Shown here: piece by piece, positions 5,740-15,200 of the stretch
Numbering within the stretch: position 1 is the first letter of the stretch
How the letters are laid out: each line of letters begins with the position of its first letter
DNA from: an uncultured Actinomyces sp.
GTDB lineage: Bacteria > Actinomycetota > Actinomycetes > Actinomycetales > Actinomycetaceae
Length of the DNA stretch: 21,108 nucleotides
Reading direction: 5' to 3'
NCBI GenBank assembly: GCA_900541895.1
Contig: UWSI01000027.1
Location: 1 to 21,108, forward strand
Made by a program: the position numbers and the translations under genes
The notes under the pieces: generated by a model
Told to the model about the DNA's origin: nothing
Databases searched by the model: none
What the model saw: only the letters and a program-made list of their open reading frames with translations

Positions 5740-7805
5740 GCAGCCAAGATCCAGAACGCGCTGAACGCCTTCTTGAAGCGCTAGATCCCGATCAACGGAG
5801 TGTCGCACAATTCGTTTCTGGTCCAATGGCGGTGCTTGCGGGGGCTGGGACGGGTAAGACGCGAGCGATTACCTATCGCATTGCCTATGGCGTTGCACGC
5901 GGTGTCTACGAACCGACAAATGTCTTGGCAGTGACCTTCACGAAGAGAGCTGCAGTTGAGATGCGTGAGCGTCTGACGGCACTTGGGGTTCCAGGCGTCC
6001 AAGCGCGGACTTTTCACTCGGCCGCCTTGCGCCAGCTCCAGTATTTTTGGCCAAGTGCCATCGGCGGGAGCATGCCACCCCTCATTGAGCACAAAGCATC
6101 CTTGATTTCCGCAGCTGCCGCGCGAATCGGTATCCGCGCCGACAAAGCGCTCGTTCGCGATTTAGCCGCCGAGGTTGAGTGGTCGAAGGTCGCCATGCTC
6201 GATGCTGATGCCTATGCCGAGGCCGTTCGCACCAATAGGCGAACGCCGCCGGGTGACCTTAGCGTTGATGATGTTCTGGCACTGATGGACGCCTATCAGG
6301 AGGCCAAAGAGGACCGGGGGGTTCTCGATTTTGAAGATGTCTTGGTGCTGACGGCAGGAATCTTGCAGGACTATCCAGCTATTGCTCAACGGATTCATCG
6401 TCAATACCGCAGCTTCGTCGTCGATGAATATCAGGATGTCTCTGCCCTCCAACACCATGTTCTCAACCTTTGGCTTGGTGGGCGCCATGATATTTGCGTT
6501 GTTGGTGACGTTGCTCAGACTATTTATTCTTTTGCGGGTGCCTCACCGCGCTATCTTCAAGACTTCGCACAGGAGCACAAGGGTGCTCGCGTTGTTCAAT
6601 TGGTTCGTGACTATCGGTCGACGCCACAGATTGTGAGTGCGGCGAATACCCTGATGAAGGGCGAGCACTCGTCTGTTCTTAAAGGCGCCGTGAAATTAGT
6701 ATCTCAGCGGGATAACGGTGTCCCCGTCGAATACCAGAGCTACGCGGACGACAATGACGAGGCCGTGGGAATCGCGCGGCAAATCCGGGGGCTCCACGAC
6801 GATGGAGTTTCGTATTCCTCGATCGCAATTCTTTATCGAACCAATGGCCAGTCAGAGAACTTCGAAGCCCAGCTGAGCGAGGCCGGCATTCCTTTCCTCG
6901 TCCATTCTGGGATGCGCTTTTTTGAACGTGAAGAGGTCCGGCGCGCAATGTTTCTTTTAAAGAAGCAAGCGACAACCTTGCACAATCAAGGAATTGACGA
7001 GGCTGATGTTGTTCACCTGGTTGAAGATCTTCTTGGAATCGCTGGATGGTCCCCGCAGGCACCACAGGCTCAGGGAGCGGTTCGAGAACGATGGGATAAC
7101 CTCAATGCCATTGTTGAAATGGCACGCTCTTCTACCAATAACTCTTTCATTGGGTTCGTCAATAATCTTCTTGAGCGTGAGGTCTCACAAGCTGCCCCAA
7201 CCACGGAGGGGGTCACACTCTCGACCCTTCACGCGGCAAAAGGACTGGAGTGGGAGCATGTTTTCCTTGCAGGCGTGAGTGAAGGGCTCATCCCAATCTC
7301 TCTTGCGCAGGGCGAAGATGCAATTGAGGAAGAAAAACGTCTGCTCTACGTGGGAATGACACGTGCTCGGGATCATCTTGCGATCTCGTATTCGCGTTCG
7401 CGTCACGGCGGGGGAAACCGCCAGCGTTCCCGCTTCATGAAGGATCTGTGGCCTCGAGAAGAACGATCCCAAGCTGGAGTTTCTTCCACGCGCGCAGGTA
7501 TGTCTAAACGTAGCGCGGCTAAGGCCGCCCATGCTGAATTTGAGGACAGTAATGCTCCGGAGGTTGTTGAACTCTTCGAACGCTTACGTGCATGGCGAAA
7601 AGCTGAGGCAGAGGCTCGATTAGTTCCGGCTTACGCTGTTCTTACCGATAAGACCTTGAGAGATGTCGCTATCGCTCAGCCCAAGACGCTGACTCAGCTT
7701 CGGGTTATTCGCGGAATTGGCGAAGTGAAAATCGACTACTTCGGGCCTCAAATTTTGGCAATTATCCGCGGCGAAGAAGTTCAGGTGGACACAGAGCCGG
7801 CGTAA
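5736..7805 (+). CDS. uvrD2: UvrD2-type ATP-dependent DNA helicase with HRDC domain
   Basis: A 689-residue superfamily 1A helicase. Visible parts are the Q-motif region LDPDQRSVAQ, Walker A GAGTGKTR (Lys41), motif Ia AVTFTKRAA, Walker B VVDEYQD (230-234), motif III GDVAQTIYSFAG, motif IV YRSTPQIV, and motifs V/VI (TLHAAKGLEWEHVF, RLLYVGMTRARD). A C-terminal HRDC domain spans about 610-679 (VPAYAVLTDKTL...IRGIGEVKIDYFG). It unwinds DNA 3'-5' in repair or replication. Mycobacterial UvrD2 carries a four-cysteine module between helicase core and HRDC; this protein has a single cysteine (Cys254, in motif III), so that module is absent. GTG 5736 overlaps the nudC stop. The stop TAA abuts the opposing E1-like gene with no gap. 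Confidence 0.93.
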   Translation: MSSQDPERAERLLEALDPDQRSVAQFVSGPMAVLAGAGTGKTRAITYRIAYGVARGVYEPTNVLAVTFTKRAAVEMRERLTALGVPGVQARTFHSAALRQLQYFWPSAIGGSMPPLIEHKASLISAAAARIGIRADKALVRDLAAEVEWSKVAMLDADAYAEAVRTNRRTPPGDLSVDDVLALMDAYQEAKEDRGVLDFEDVLVLTAGILQDYPAIAQRIHRQYRSFVVDEYQDVSALQHHVLNLWLGGRHDICVVGDVAQTIYSFAGASPRYLQDFAQEHKGARVVQLVRDYRSTPQIVSAANTLMKGEHSSVLKGAVKLVSQRDNGVPVEYQSYADDNDEAVGIARQIRGLHDDGVSYSSIAILYRTNGQSENFEAQLSEAGIPFLVHSGMRFFEREEVRRAMFLLKKQATTLHNQGIDEADVVHLVEDLLGIAGWSPQAPQAQGAVRERWDNLNAIVEMARSSTNNSFIGFVNNLLEREVSQAAPTTEGVTLSTLHAAKGLEWEHVFLAGVSEGLIPISLAQGEDAIEEEKRLLYVGMTRARDHLAISYSRSRHGGGNRQRSRFMKDLWPREERSQAGVSSTRAGMSKRSAAKAAHAEFEDSNAPEVVELFERLRAWRKAEAEARLVPAYAVLTDKTLRDVAIAQPKTLTQLRVIRGIGEVKIDYFGPQILAIIRGEEVQVDTEPA

Positions 7806-8564
7806 CTATGAGGCAATGCGGTAGCGGTGATTATGACTGAGCATGTCGAATTCGCCGATACTCGTAGACAAAGTAGCTGTTGTCAGCGAAGGCGCCGGAG
7901 ACTGTGAGACAGCTGCGCTGGTGCACCCGCAGAGAGGGTCATTATCGACCTCGATCCATGAAACCTCTCCTTCCGTCGTTATGCGAAGAAAACGGTTCAT
8001 GCTCGATCGTCGGTCCATGCCGAAGCGGGCAAAGTCGTAAATCATCAGAGAGAGCCAAGCTGCAGCCATGTGAGTGAGCCAGGGTAGTGGCGTTTCAAAA
8101 CGCCATAGTTCAAGGTCGCGACCGAGGCTAGGGAGCAAATGGCGGTCGGATTGTGTGGTCTCGAGACACCGCGCACAGCAGGTGACCCCCGGTACTACCA
8201 GTGGACCGATGTCCCAGTAGCTCTCATTCCTGCAGGTGAGAAGATGCGGAATATCGCAGTGCATCATTGCGTCCGCCTTCTCGAGATCATGGGAACCCAC
8301 AGAAGCGATAATTCCCAAATCGATAGGGGAGTACGAACTGCAATATCGCAGATTCGGATAGTGCTTAGCGAGGTGTGAGCGAAGGGCTTGAGAACGCCGT
8401 GCGAATAGTCTCTCCTCCGGAAGAAGAGCTACCAATTCAGCACTCGGTCGACGTGAATCAACAAGACGAAGTCTAAGCTCAGGCAGGGTTTGAATGATGA
8501 GTTCTACTGCCGCGATGGTCACAGGGTCAATTCCGTTAATTTCGATACTCAGGGGGCTTGCCAT
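7806..8564 (-). CDS. Orphan E1/TOMM-like zinc protein (leader-binding/cyclodehydratase-type)
   Basis: A 252-residue protein resembling the ThiF/E1-like part of TOMM cyclodehydratase (leader-peptide-binding) proteins. The diagnostic stretch is DIGPLVVPGVTCCARCLETT (118-137), close to the family pattern GPLVVPG-x-x-x-C-x-x-C followed by an acidic/aromatic segment. A second cysteine pair, PLCGC (Cys212, Cys214), could complete a structural zinc site with Cys130/Cys133. No GxGxxG nucleotide-binding loop is seen, so it is unlikely to adenylate substrates itself. No YcaO gene and no obvious precursor peptide is nearby. From memory, M. tuberculosis has a comparable protein (Rv3196) beside a zincin (Rv3195). 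A strong GGAGGA precedes ATG 8564. It is probably downstream of, or separately regulated from, the zincin. Function is unknown. Confidence 0.7.
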   Translation of the reverse strand: MASPLSIEINGIDPVTIAAVELIIQTLPELRLRLVDSRRPSAELVALLPEERLFARRSQALRSHLAKHYPNLRYCSSYSPIDLGIIASVGSHDLEKADAMMHCDIPHLLTCRNESYWDIGPLVVPGVTCCARCLETTQSDRHLLPSLGRDLELWRFETPLPWLTHMAAAWLSLMIYDFARFGMDRRSSMNRFLRITTEGEVSWIEVDNDPLCGCTSAAVSQSPAPSLTTATLSTSIGEFDMLSHNHRYRIAS

Positions 8565-8582
8565 TTTTCCTCCGCACTGTGG

Positions 8583-8599
8583 AATAGGGAATTCCTATT
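8583..8599. promoter_or_regulatory. Inverted repeat, possible operator upstream of the E1-like gene
   Basis: AATAGG (8583-8588) and CCTATT (8594-8599) flank GAATT; an overlapping GGAATTCC palindrome lies at the centre. It stands about 20-35 bp upstream of ATG 8564 in the 127-bp gap after the zincin gene. This fits a repressor site or a small mRNA hairpin. Which of the two is not decidable by eye. Confidence 0.35.
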
Positions 8600-8691
8600 G
8601 TGCGTGGGAAATTGCACTTATGGGCAAGAACTAAGAATCTGTGGAAAACTCCGATGAGGCCTTCATCCTGTGGATTACTTGGCCAATAAAT

Positions 8692-10209
8692 TCAGGATTG
8701 GGACTCCGCCCCATTATCTGAAGATTGATCGTCATCCGAAGCACTACCTTCGCCCGCAGATGCGTCTCCAATATCAAAACCTGCCTTACGCAGGGTATCT
8801 GCCTCGGGGTCAATCGTGGGATCAAGCCCCTCAGCCCATCCCATTGAACCATCCAATAGCGACTCAAGTGCCTGGTCGATGTCGGCGCTGGCCTCGGCCT
8901 CGGCGCGTCGAAGCGCCACAAAGGTTTCTGGGGAATCGAGCTCATTGCTGTTAGGAATCAAATCAGGGTGAGCCCACAGCTTTTCGCGGGCATCGCTACC
9001 CTCGTCTTGAGTGACCAATTGGAAGAGCTTGGCCGCATCGCGAGCACGACGCGGACGCATCTTCAAGCCGATTAAGCTTCCAAGGATCTTCTCAACAGGA
9101 CCGCCCAATGCACGCCGACGGCGCATCAGCTCGCGCAACTGCTCAAGGTGGGGAAGATAGGGGCGTGCCGCCAGCGAGGTGACAACATCAACCCAGCCTT
9201 CGATCAGGGCAAGAAGATTTTCCACACGTTCTAATGCTGCGCGCTGTTCGGGTGTCGGTGCGGCTGCGAAGATCTGTTCGTTCAGCGAATCTTCATTGAA
9301 CTCAGGATTCGCTGGGTCAAGACGAGTCGCGGCCTCGGCGACGGCCTCGCTATCGATCGCAATATGCTGCGCGTATCGCTCGACTGCGCGCGTAAGGTCA
9401 CCGGCCAGCCAGGGGACACCGGCAAAGAGGCGATGGTGTGCGCACTCGCGCAGAGCAATGAACTGAAGCACTTCTTCGAAGGGAATTTCAAGTTCATCAG
9501 CGAAATCTTCGATATTACGAGCGACGAGGGCTGTGGTCGAACCATCGGCAAGGGGAATACCGACGTCTGTTGATCCCAGAGCGCTTTGAGCAATCTGGCC
9601 CAAAGCCATTCCAATTTGGCTTGCAAAAAGGAACGACGACATCTTCGGCAAAATATCGCGAGTTGAGTTGAGAAGGCTTGAAATGTCTGGAACCGAATCT
9701 GACAGCGAGGGATCAATATCCGCGATGTGCTTTTGCTGCTCATCGAGGATACTTTCAAAGGCCTGAGCAACATTTGCAGCAACCGGTTCGCAAATACGCT
9801 TCCATACCTCAGCGGTGCCATCAATCCATTCGGAGCGAGTCCATACCTGACGATTGACGTTGCCAGGGCCAAATTCGACAACAGCATCTAGCCACAGGTC
9901 AGCAACAGACATTGCTTCGCGAGTTCGTTGAGCTTGCGCTGCGGTGACGGCGGTTTCTTTCGAATCCCAAGATTTGGTGTGTGCGACTTGTAATGCGCTC
10001 TTCCAATCAACAGGACCACTGGCAGGGCCGTTCATCATCATCGCGAATTGAGTGAGCGCCTGCTTCATCATGTAGGGATCAGGGAATTGACTGTTGAGGC
10101 TTTCGGGGTCAATGCCTCGGGCGCGCATGGATTCCATTGCAGCGCGAGCGGCCTGCTCGCCCAGCAACTGACGTAGGAACTCTTCCATGTTCGACTCGTT
10201 GTCACTCAT
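8692..10209 (-). CDS. DUF2342/zincin_2-type putative metalloprotease with REXXH motif
   Basis: A 505-residue actinobacterial zincin-like protein (annotated elsewhere as zinc-dependent metalloprotease or putative hydrolase). The core helix reads FIALRECAHHRLFAGVPWLAG (residues 250-270). The expected HEXXH is RECAH (254-258), so the first zinc histidine is arginine. The later ALIEGWVDVV (335-344) supplies the glutamate expected as third ligand. A GIPLADG segment precedes the helix, and the last 40 or so residues are acidic, serine-rich and probably disordered. There is no signal peptide, so the protein is cytosolic. My recollection is that R at this position is usual in this subfamily, so catalysis is uncertain. 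ATG 10209 is preceded by TAGGCT and six bases with no Shine-Dalgarno. It is divergent from the PDZ-Lon protease and upstream of the E1-like gene. Confidence 0.85.
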   Translation of the reverse strand: MSDNESNMEEFLRQLLGEQAARAAMESMRARGIDPESLNSQFPDPYMMKQALTQFAMMMNGPASGPVDWKSALQVAHTKSWDSKETAVTAAQAQRTREAMSVADLWLDAVVEFGPGNVNRQVWTRSEWIDGTAEVWKRICEPVAANVAQAFESILDEQQKHIADIDPSLSDSVPDISSLLNSTRDILPKMSSFLFASQIGMALGQIAQSALGSTDVGIPLADGSTTALVARNIEDFADELEIPFEEVLQFIALRECAHHRLFAGVPWLAGDLTRAVERYAQHIAIDSEAVAEAATRLDPANPEFNEDSLNEQIFAAAPTPEQRAALERVENLLALIEGWVDVVTSLAARPYLPHLEQLRELMRRRRALGGPVEKILGSLIGLKMRPRRARDAAKLFQLVTQDEGSDAREKLWAHPDLIPNSNELDSPETFVALRRAEAEASADIDQALESLLDGSMGWAEGLDPTIDPEADTLRKAGFDIGDASAGEGSASDDDQSSDNGAESQS

Positions 10210-10221
10210 ATCACGAGCCTA
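10210..10221 (-). promoter_or_regulatory. Promoter -10 of the zincin gene, predicted leaderless
   Basis: On the minus strand TAGGCT (10221-10216) is followed by CGTGAT and the ATG at 10209. No clear -35 is seen. The rest of the roughly 145-bp gap to the PDZ-Lon gene shows no gene; a weak AGGACA (10339-10344) and GACAAT (10363-10368) may be the promoter on the other side. Confidence 0.5.
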
Positions 10222-10366
10222 ATAGTCTGGGAAGAAGAAGTACTAGAGATATCGCGCTCTTTCCGCTCAACTTTGCTCATAGCGCAATTAGACGGTGCGT
10301 GATGATGCCGCCTCTTTCTTCAGTTTTCATGACTTTTCAGGACACGGAGTGAGCAGCTGAGAGACA

Positions 10367-11560
10367 ATGGCAGGTATGAATGACAACGAAGACCTCGAAT
10401 TTGAAGAGACCGACACTACGCAACGCAGTGAGCGGACTCTTCGATGGCTTCGTCGTCTAACCGCTGGCGTCGTGGCGTTTACTTTGGTCATTATCGCCTG
10501 CACTGTAATCCCGCTGCCCTACGTTGCGAGGCTTCCTGGCCCGACAGTTGATGTTCTGGGGAAGACTCAGGATCAGCAGGGTGATGTGAAACAAATTCTG
10601 TCGATCACGGGTACCAATCCACAAACTGGCGAAGAAATCACGAATCCCGACCCCACTGCCCCCAAGGAAGGCGGGCAACTGCGGATGGTGACAGTCACGG
10701 AAATGGGAGGTCCCGGCAGGCGTCTCAACGTCTTTGGATGGATTCAAGCGAAACTGACGCCGGCCTCGGAAATGATCCCGTACTCAAAGGTTTACCCAGC
10801 GAATGTGACCCGTGAGCAAGTGGATAACCGGAACGCTCATCAGATGGAGAACTCGCAGTACTCCGCTCAGATCGCCGCGCTCGCGGAACTGGGATGGAAG
10901 GTACCCGCAACTGTGTATATCTCCGGTGCGGTCGAGGGCTCAGATGCGGTAGGAAAAGTTCAGGACTCTGACATTTTGGAGTCGATCCAGACACCCGATG
11001 GGGTGGTGCACCCGATTGAAACTGCGGCAGATCCCTTCGTGATTATGCATTCTGTTGCTCCCGGATCCACCGTCACGATTACCGTGAAGCGTGGAGATGT
11101 TGAGCGCACGGAAACAATCGTCACATCTGCGCCTGAAGATGGGTCCCAGGGGTCAAAAATGGGTATTTATCTGGGTGTTAAGGCAGATATTCCCGTCGAA
11201 ATTAACTTCGCTATGAAAGATATTGGCGGTCCTTCGGCAGGAATGATGTTCTCGCTGGCAATTATTGACCGCCTGAGTGAAGGAGACATGACGGGAGGCC
11301 AATCAATCGCGGGTACTGGGACGATTTCCTACGACGGTACGGTCGGTCCAATCGGTGGGATTGCGCAGAAAATGCAGGGTGCAAAGCGCGATGGGGCCAG
11401 ATGGTTCCTTGCGCCGGAAAGCAATTGCGACCAGGTGATCGGGCACGTTCCTGAAGGGCTGCGTGTCGTTCGCGTTTCGACCCTTCATGAAGCGCACGAG
11501 GACGTGGTTGTGATTGGCCAGAATCGTGGGGATTCCCTACCGACCTGTGAGGCCAAGTAG
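10367..11560 (+). CDS. Membrane-anchored PDZ / Lon-type serine protease (YlbL family)
   Basis: A 397-residue protein with a short acidic cytoplasmic N-terminus, one membrane anchor at about 32-54 and an extracytoplasmic part. A PDZ domain lies at about 185-250 (VYISGAVEGSDAVGKVQDSDIL...). A C-terminal S16 Lon-like proteolytic domain follows, with the Ser-Lys dyad Ser290 in GGPSAGMMF and Lys335 in GGIAQKMQGAKRDGA. It resembles B. subtilis YlbL and the M. tuberculosis Rv3194c group; the role is surface or envelope proteolysis with unknown substrates. The start could be ATG 10367 or ATG 10376: GACAAT lies seven bases before 10376, which would make that one leaderless, while 10367 has only a weak GAGAG. 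Only eight bases separate its stop from that of the convergent PPA1309-type gene. Confidence 0.92.
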   Translation: MAGMNDNEDLEFEETDTTQRSERTLRWLRRLTAGVVAFTLVIIACTVIPLPYVARLPGPTVDVLGKTQDQQGDVKQILSITGTNPQTGEEITNPDPTAPKEGGQLRMVTVTEMGGPGRRLNVFGWIQAKLTPASEMIPYSKVYPANVTREQVDNRNAHQMENSQYSAQIAALAELGWKVPATVYISGAVEGSDAVGKVQDSDILESIQTPDGVVHPIETAADPFVIMHSVAPGSTVTITVKRGDVERTETIVTSAPEDGSQGSKMGIYLGVKADIPVEINFAMKDIGGPSAGMMFSLAIIDRLSEGDMTGGQSIAGTGTISYDGTVGPIGGIAQKMQGAKRDGARWFLAPESNCDQVIGHVPEGLRVVRVSTLHEAHEDVVVIGQNRGDSLPTCEAK

Positions 11561-11568
11561 CAGAATTT

Positions 11569-12117
11569 TCAGTCCGAGAGCGAGGCCAGAAGAGCGTCGG
11601 TCAGGCTGGGAACCAAGCGTGATCCTTGGCCAACCTTGTCGTCGCTATCGAAAGTGCGGGCGCGAAGGGCACTCCACGTTTCGCCACTGCGTAATGCTCC
11701 CGCGGCGATACGGACATCAGTAGCTTGGGGATGGTTTGAGATGAACGCAATGGCTTCTTCGGGGTCTGCCGGGGCCTGAGCTTCGACCTCAGGCGGAACA
11801 ATGACGCGTTCGACGCTCAAAGCTGCACCCACGACCGAAGGGGGCCAGGCAAGATGAGCCAACATCTCTTCGAGGTCGTCTCCTTGGAAGTCTTCCTGGA
11901 TGATTGCACTGAGGTGCTCGTCCGTCCCATCCCACTCCTTGCGGAGCGCGTCCTTAAGCTCATCGGGTAGATCGGGCTGCTCGAGCAGCATTGCGGTGTG
12001 AACCAAAGCGTAAAGGGAAGGCGCGTGGTCCCAGCCCACGACCGATGCTGCTTTTTCGATGTCAATAACAACGTGCGCAAGAGCAATTTGACGTGCAGTA
12101 GGAGTCAGTTCAACCAT
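11569..12117 (-). CDS. PPA1309 family protein (unknown function)
   Basis: A 182-residue, acidic, cytosolic protein of the actinobacteria-restricted PPA1309 family. The N-terminus reads ALAHVVIDIEKAASVVGWD and is followed by LYALVHTAMLLEQPDLP, the conserved region I recognise. A second block includes EMLAHLAWPPSVVGAALSVER and IVPPE, then DVRIAAGALRSGETWSALR near the C-terminus. No catalytic motif or membrane segment is visible. It usually sits between the PDZ-Lon protease gene and the UPF0182 gene, as here, though the orientation differs from its neighbours. Upstream GAAAAT six bases before ATG 12117 is a weak leaderless -10 candidate. Function unknown. Confidence 0.8.
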   Translation of the reverse strand: MVELTPTARQIALAHVVIDIEKAASVVGWDHAPSLYALVHTAMLLEQPDLPDELKDALRKEWDGTDEHLSAIIQEDFQGDDLEEMLAHLAWPPSVVGAALSVERVIVPPEVEAQAPADPEEAIAFISNHPQATDVRIAAGALRSGETWSALRARTFDSDDKVGQGSRLVPSLTDALLASLSD

Positions 12118-12169
12118 GGTGTTATTTTCCCATAGGCGAAAGACAGACGCAGATGCATGGGTCTCTCGT

Positions 12170-12210
12170 TAGAATGGGAGCACTGTGATCACTCTTTGAG
12201 AGGATGTCTT
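12170..12210 (+). promoter_or_regulatory. Promoter and ribosome site of the UPF0182 gene
   Basis: A -10 box TAGAAT (12170-12175) predicts a start near 12182. The transcript would then carry AGAGGA (12199-12204) six bases before GTG 12211. This pair decides the start codon; an in-frame ATG at 12157 lies upstream of the -10 and would not be on the message. Confidence 0.45.
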
Positions 12211-15200
12211 GTGAGCGATTCTCCCTTCTTTCCTGACCATCAGCCAATTCGATTGCCCAAAATTGAGATCCGACGCCCAAAGGTGGGGCCGGGGGCAATT
12301 ACCGTTATGGTTCTGGTGCTTCTTGGACTTTTTGTCTACGCGGCTTCTTCATTCTGGACTGAAATTTTGTGGTTCCAGCAGATGCACGCGACTCGGATCT
12401 TACTGACGCGTTGGGGAGTGATTGCAGGCTTAGCAGTTGTCGGTGTTGTCGTGTCAGTCGCTGTGCTGCGCATCATGATCGGCTTGGCCCATCGTCACCG
12501 TGTATCGTCAAAGCGCGGCGAAGCCGCCGCGAATCTGAGGCAGTACCAAGACGCTATCGAGCCTTTTAAGAAGCTTGCCTTCTGGCTGGTTGCATTGGTT
12601 TTGGGTATCCCTGCAGGCCTTCGTCTTGCGGAAGGCTGGCAGACAGTCCTCACCTGGCTCAATGCGACGCCTTTTGGAAAGGCAGATCCGATTTTTGGCT
12701 GGGATATCTCTTTCTTTGTTTTCACTCTTCCATTCTTGGAACTTGTTGTTTCCTTCCTGCTCCATTTGGTGTTCCTTTCGCTCGTCGTCTCGATCGTTGC
12801 CTCGTACCTCTACGGTGGTTTGCAGGTGGTACCGCGTCCGCACGCGACTGCGCCGGTGCGTCGCCATCTGGGGATCTTGGCCGCGATTGCCTCGGTGATT
12901 ATCGGTGTGCAGTACTGGATTGGCCGGTACTCGCTGCTGACTCAGAGCGGTGACAATATTGACGGCGCAATGTATGCGGATGTCAATGCAACGCTTCCCG
13001 CACACTCGATCTTGGCTGCTATTTCCATCGCTGTTGCAGCTTTGTTCCTTGTGGCTGCATTCAGGGGAACGTGGCGCCTTCCAACGATCGGCGTTGTGGT
13101 TACAGTCGTTGCGGCATTGGTGATTGGTGGCGCATACCCGGCGTTGATTGAACAATTCCGTGTACGCCCGAATGCGCGTTCGCTGAACGCCCCGTATATT
13201 CAGCACAACATTGATGCGACCTTGGAAGCTTACGGGCTCGATGATCTGGACTATCAGACCTACGATGCGACGACCACCGCTCAACCCGGGCAACTTCGCG
13301 AAGACTCTGAGTCAACTTCACAGATTCGTCTTCTTGACCCTCAGGTGATTCGTAAGACTGTCCAGCAGTTGCAGCAGTCGCGTCCCTACTACTCCTTCGA
13401 TTCCGGTTTCTTCGTCGACCGATACACCATTAACGGTGAACGTCGCGATACCGTCATTTCAATGCGTGAGCTGAACCTGGCAGGCCTGTCTCAAGAACAG
13501 CAGAACTGGGTGAACCGTCATACCGTTTACACGCACGGTTTCGGTGTTGTAGCCGCCTACGGTAACAGCATTACCTCTGATGGTCTTCCCTCGTATTGGG
13601 AGCAGTCCATCCCCTCAAAGGGAGAGATCGGCGAGTACGAGCCTCGTGTGTACTTCTCGCAGTCGGCCCCCGACTATTCGATCGTCGGCGGTCCTGAAGG
13701 AACTCCTGGCCAAGAGCTCGACTACCCGGATGACAACGCGCCTGGCGGCCAGGTCTCCACGACCTTCAAGGGTAATGGTGGTCCTTCGGTTGGGAACGTT
13801 TGGAATAAGCTTCTGTACTCCATTAAGTTCGGCTCAACCGATATCTTCTTCTCCTCGCAAACGAATCAGGAATCGCAGATTCTCTATGATCGTGATCCGC
13901 TTCTTCGCGTTGCAAAGGTTGCTCCCTACCTGACACTGGAACAGAAGGCATACCCTGCCGTTGTCGATACGGATGGCGATCCCTCGACACCTAAGCGGCT
14001 TGTTTGGGTTGTCGACGCATACACGACAACAGATTCCTATCCCTATGCTCAGCACCAATCACTGTCGTCCAGCACGGTTGATTCGCGTTCGCAGTCGGTC
14101 GGGCAGTACATCCAGGAAAACTCCATCAACTACATGCGTAATTCTGTCAAGGCGATCGTTGATGCCTATGACGGATCGGTGCGTCTCTTCCAGTGGGATG
14201 AAAAGGATCCCATTCTGTCGACGTGGATGAAGATTTATCCAGGAAGTGTTGAACCGAAGCAGAACATTTCCGCTGATCTCATGGGCCACCTGCGCTACCC
14301 CGAGGATATGTTCAAGGTCCAGCGCGACCTGCTGACCTCGTACCACGTGCGCGATGCCTCTGACTTCTACACCGGTGGTGACCGCTGGCGCCTCGCAGAG
14401 GAAACCTCGACAGCCGCAACTGCAAATGGGGCATCAACTGCAACCATGAGCAGCTCGCAGCAGCAGGCTGTCCGTGTGCAGCCGCCGTATTACCTGACCA
14501 TGCAAATGCCGGGTCAGCAGAGCGCGGAATTCTCATTGACCTCCGTTTTCGTTCCGGGTGGTGAATCCAAGCGCGAGGCCATGGCTGGCTTCCTCGCGGT
14601 GGATTCCGAAACCGGAAGCGAGGCCGGGAAGGTTCGTGAGGGCTATGGCAAGCTACGGCTGATTGCTCTTCCGTCCTCGACGACGGTTCCCGGTCCGGGA
14701 CAGATCCAGAACGCCTACGACACCAATCAAACGATTGCCTCGCAGCTCAATGTTTTGAACCTGTCTGATTCCACGGTCATCAGGGGTAACCTGTTAACTC
14801 TGCCTGTAGGTGGTGGCCTGCTCTACGTCCAGCCGGTCTATATCCAAGGTTCGGGTGGAGCAAACTACCCGGTCTTGCGTTTTGTGCTGACAGCCTTCGG
14901 TAACAGAGTTGGTTTTGCGCCCACACTGGAAGAATCCCTCGACCAAACCTTTGGGGGTGATTCCGCTGCAAAGGTTGCCGGTGGTGATCAATCTGCCGAT
15001 AAGAATAAGGGCGGTGGCGATCAACAAAACCAAGCGGAAAGCGAGCCCTCCAAGCAGCTTGCTTCGGCGCTTCAAGATGCAAACCAGGCTATCCAAGATG
15101 GTCAGAATGCACTGAAGAACAACGACTGGGCAGCCTATGGCGAATCACAGAAGCGTCTAAATGATGCTCTGACGAAGGCTATCGACGCCCAAAAGAAACT

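Noticed and set aside
12157..12210. Earlier ATG start (12157) for the UPF0182 protein
   Set aside because: It lies upstream of the likely -10 box TAGAAT and lacks a ribosome site, while GTG 12211 has AGAGGA at good spacing.
12508..13293. A 261-codon open frame on the minus strand
   Set aside because: It lies wholly opposite the well-supported UPF0182 membrane region. Its translation is rich in R, H, Q and N with no recognisable domain, as expected of a reverse-frame shadow.
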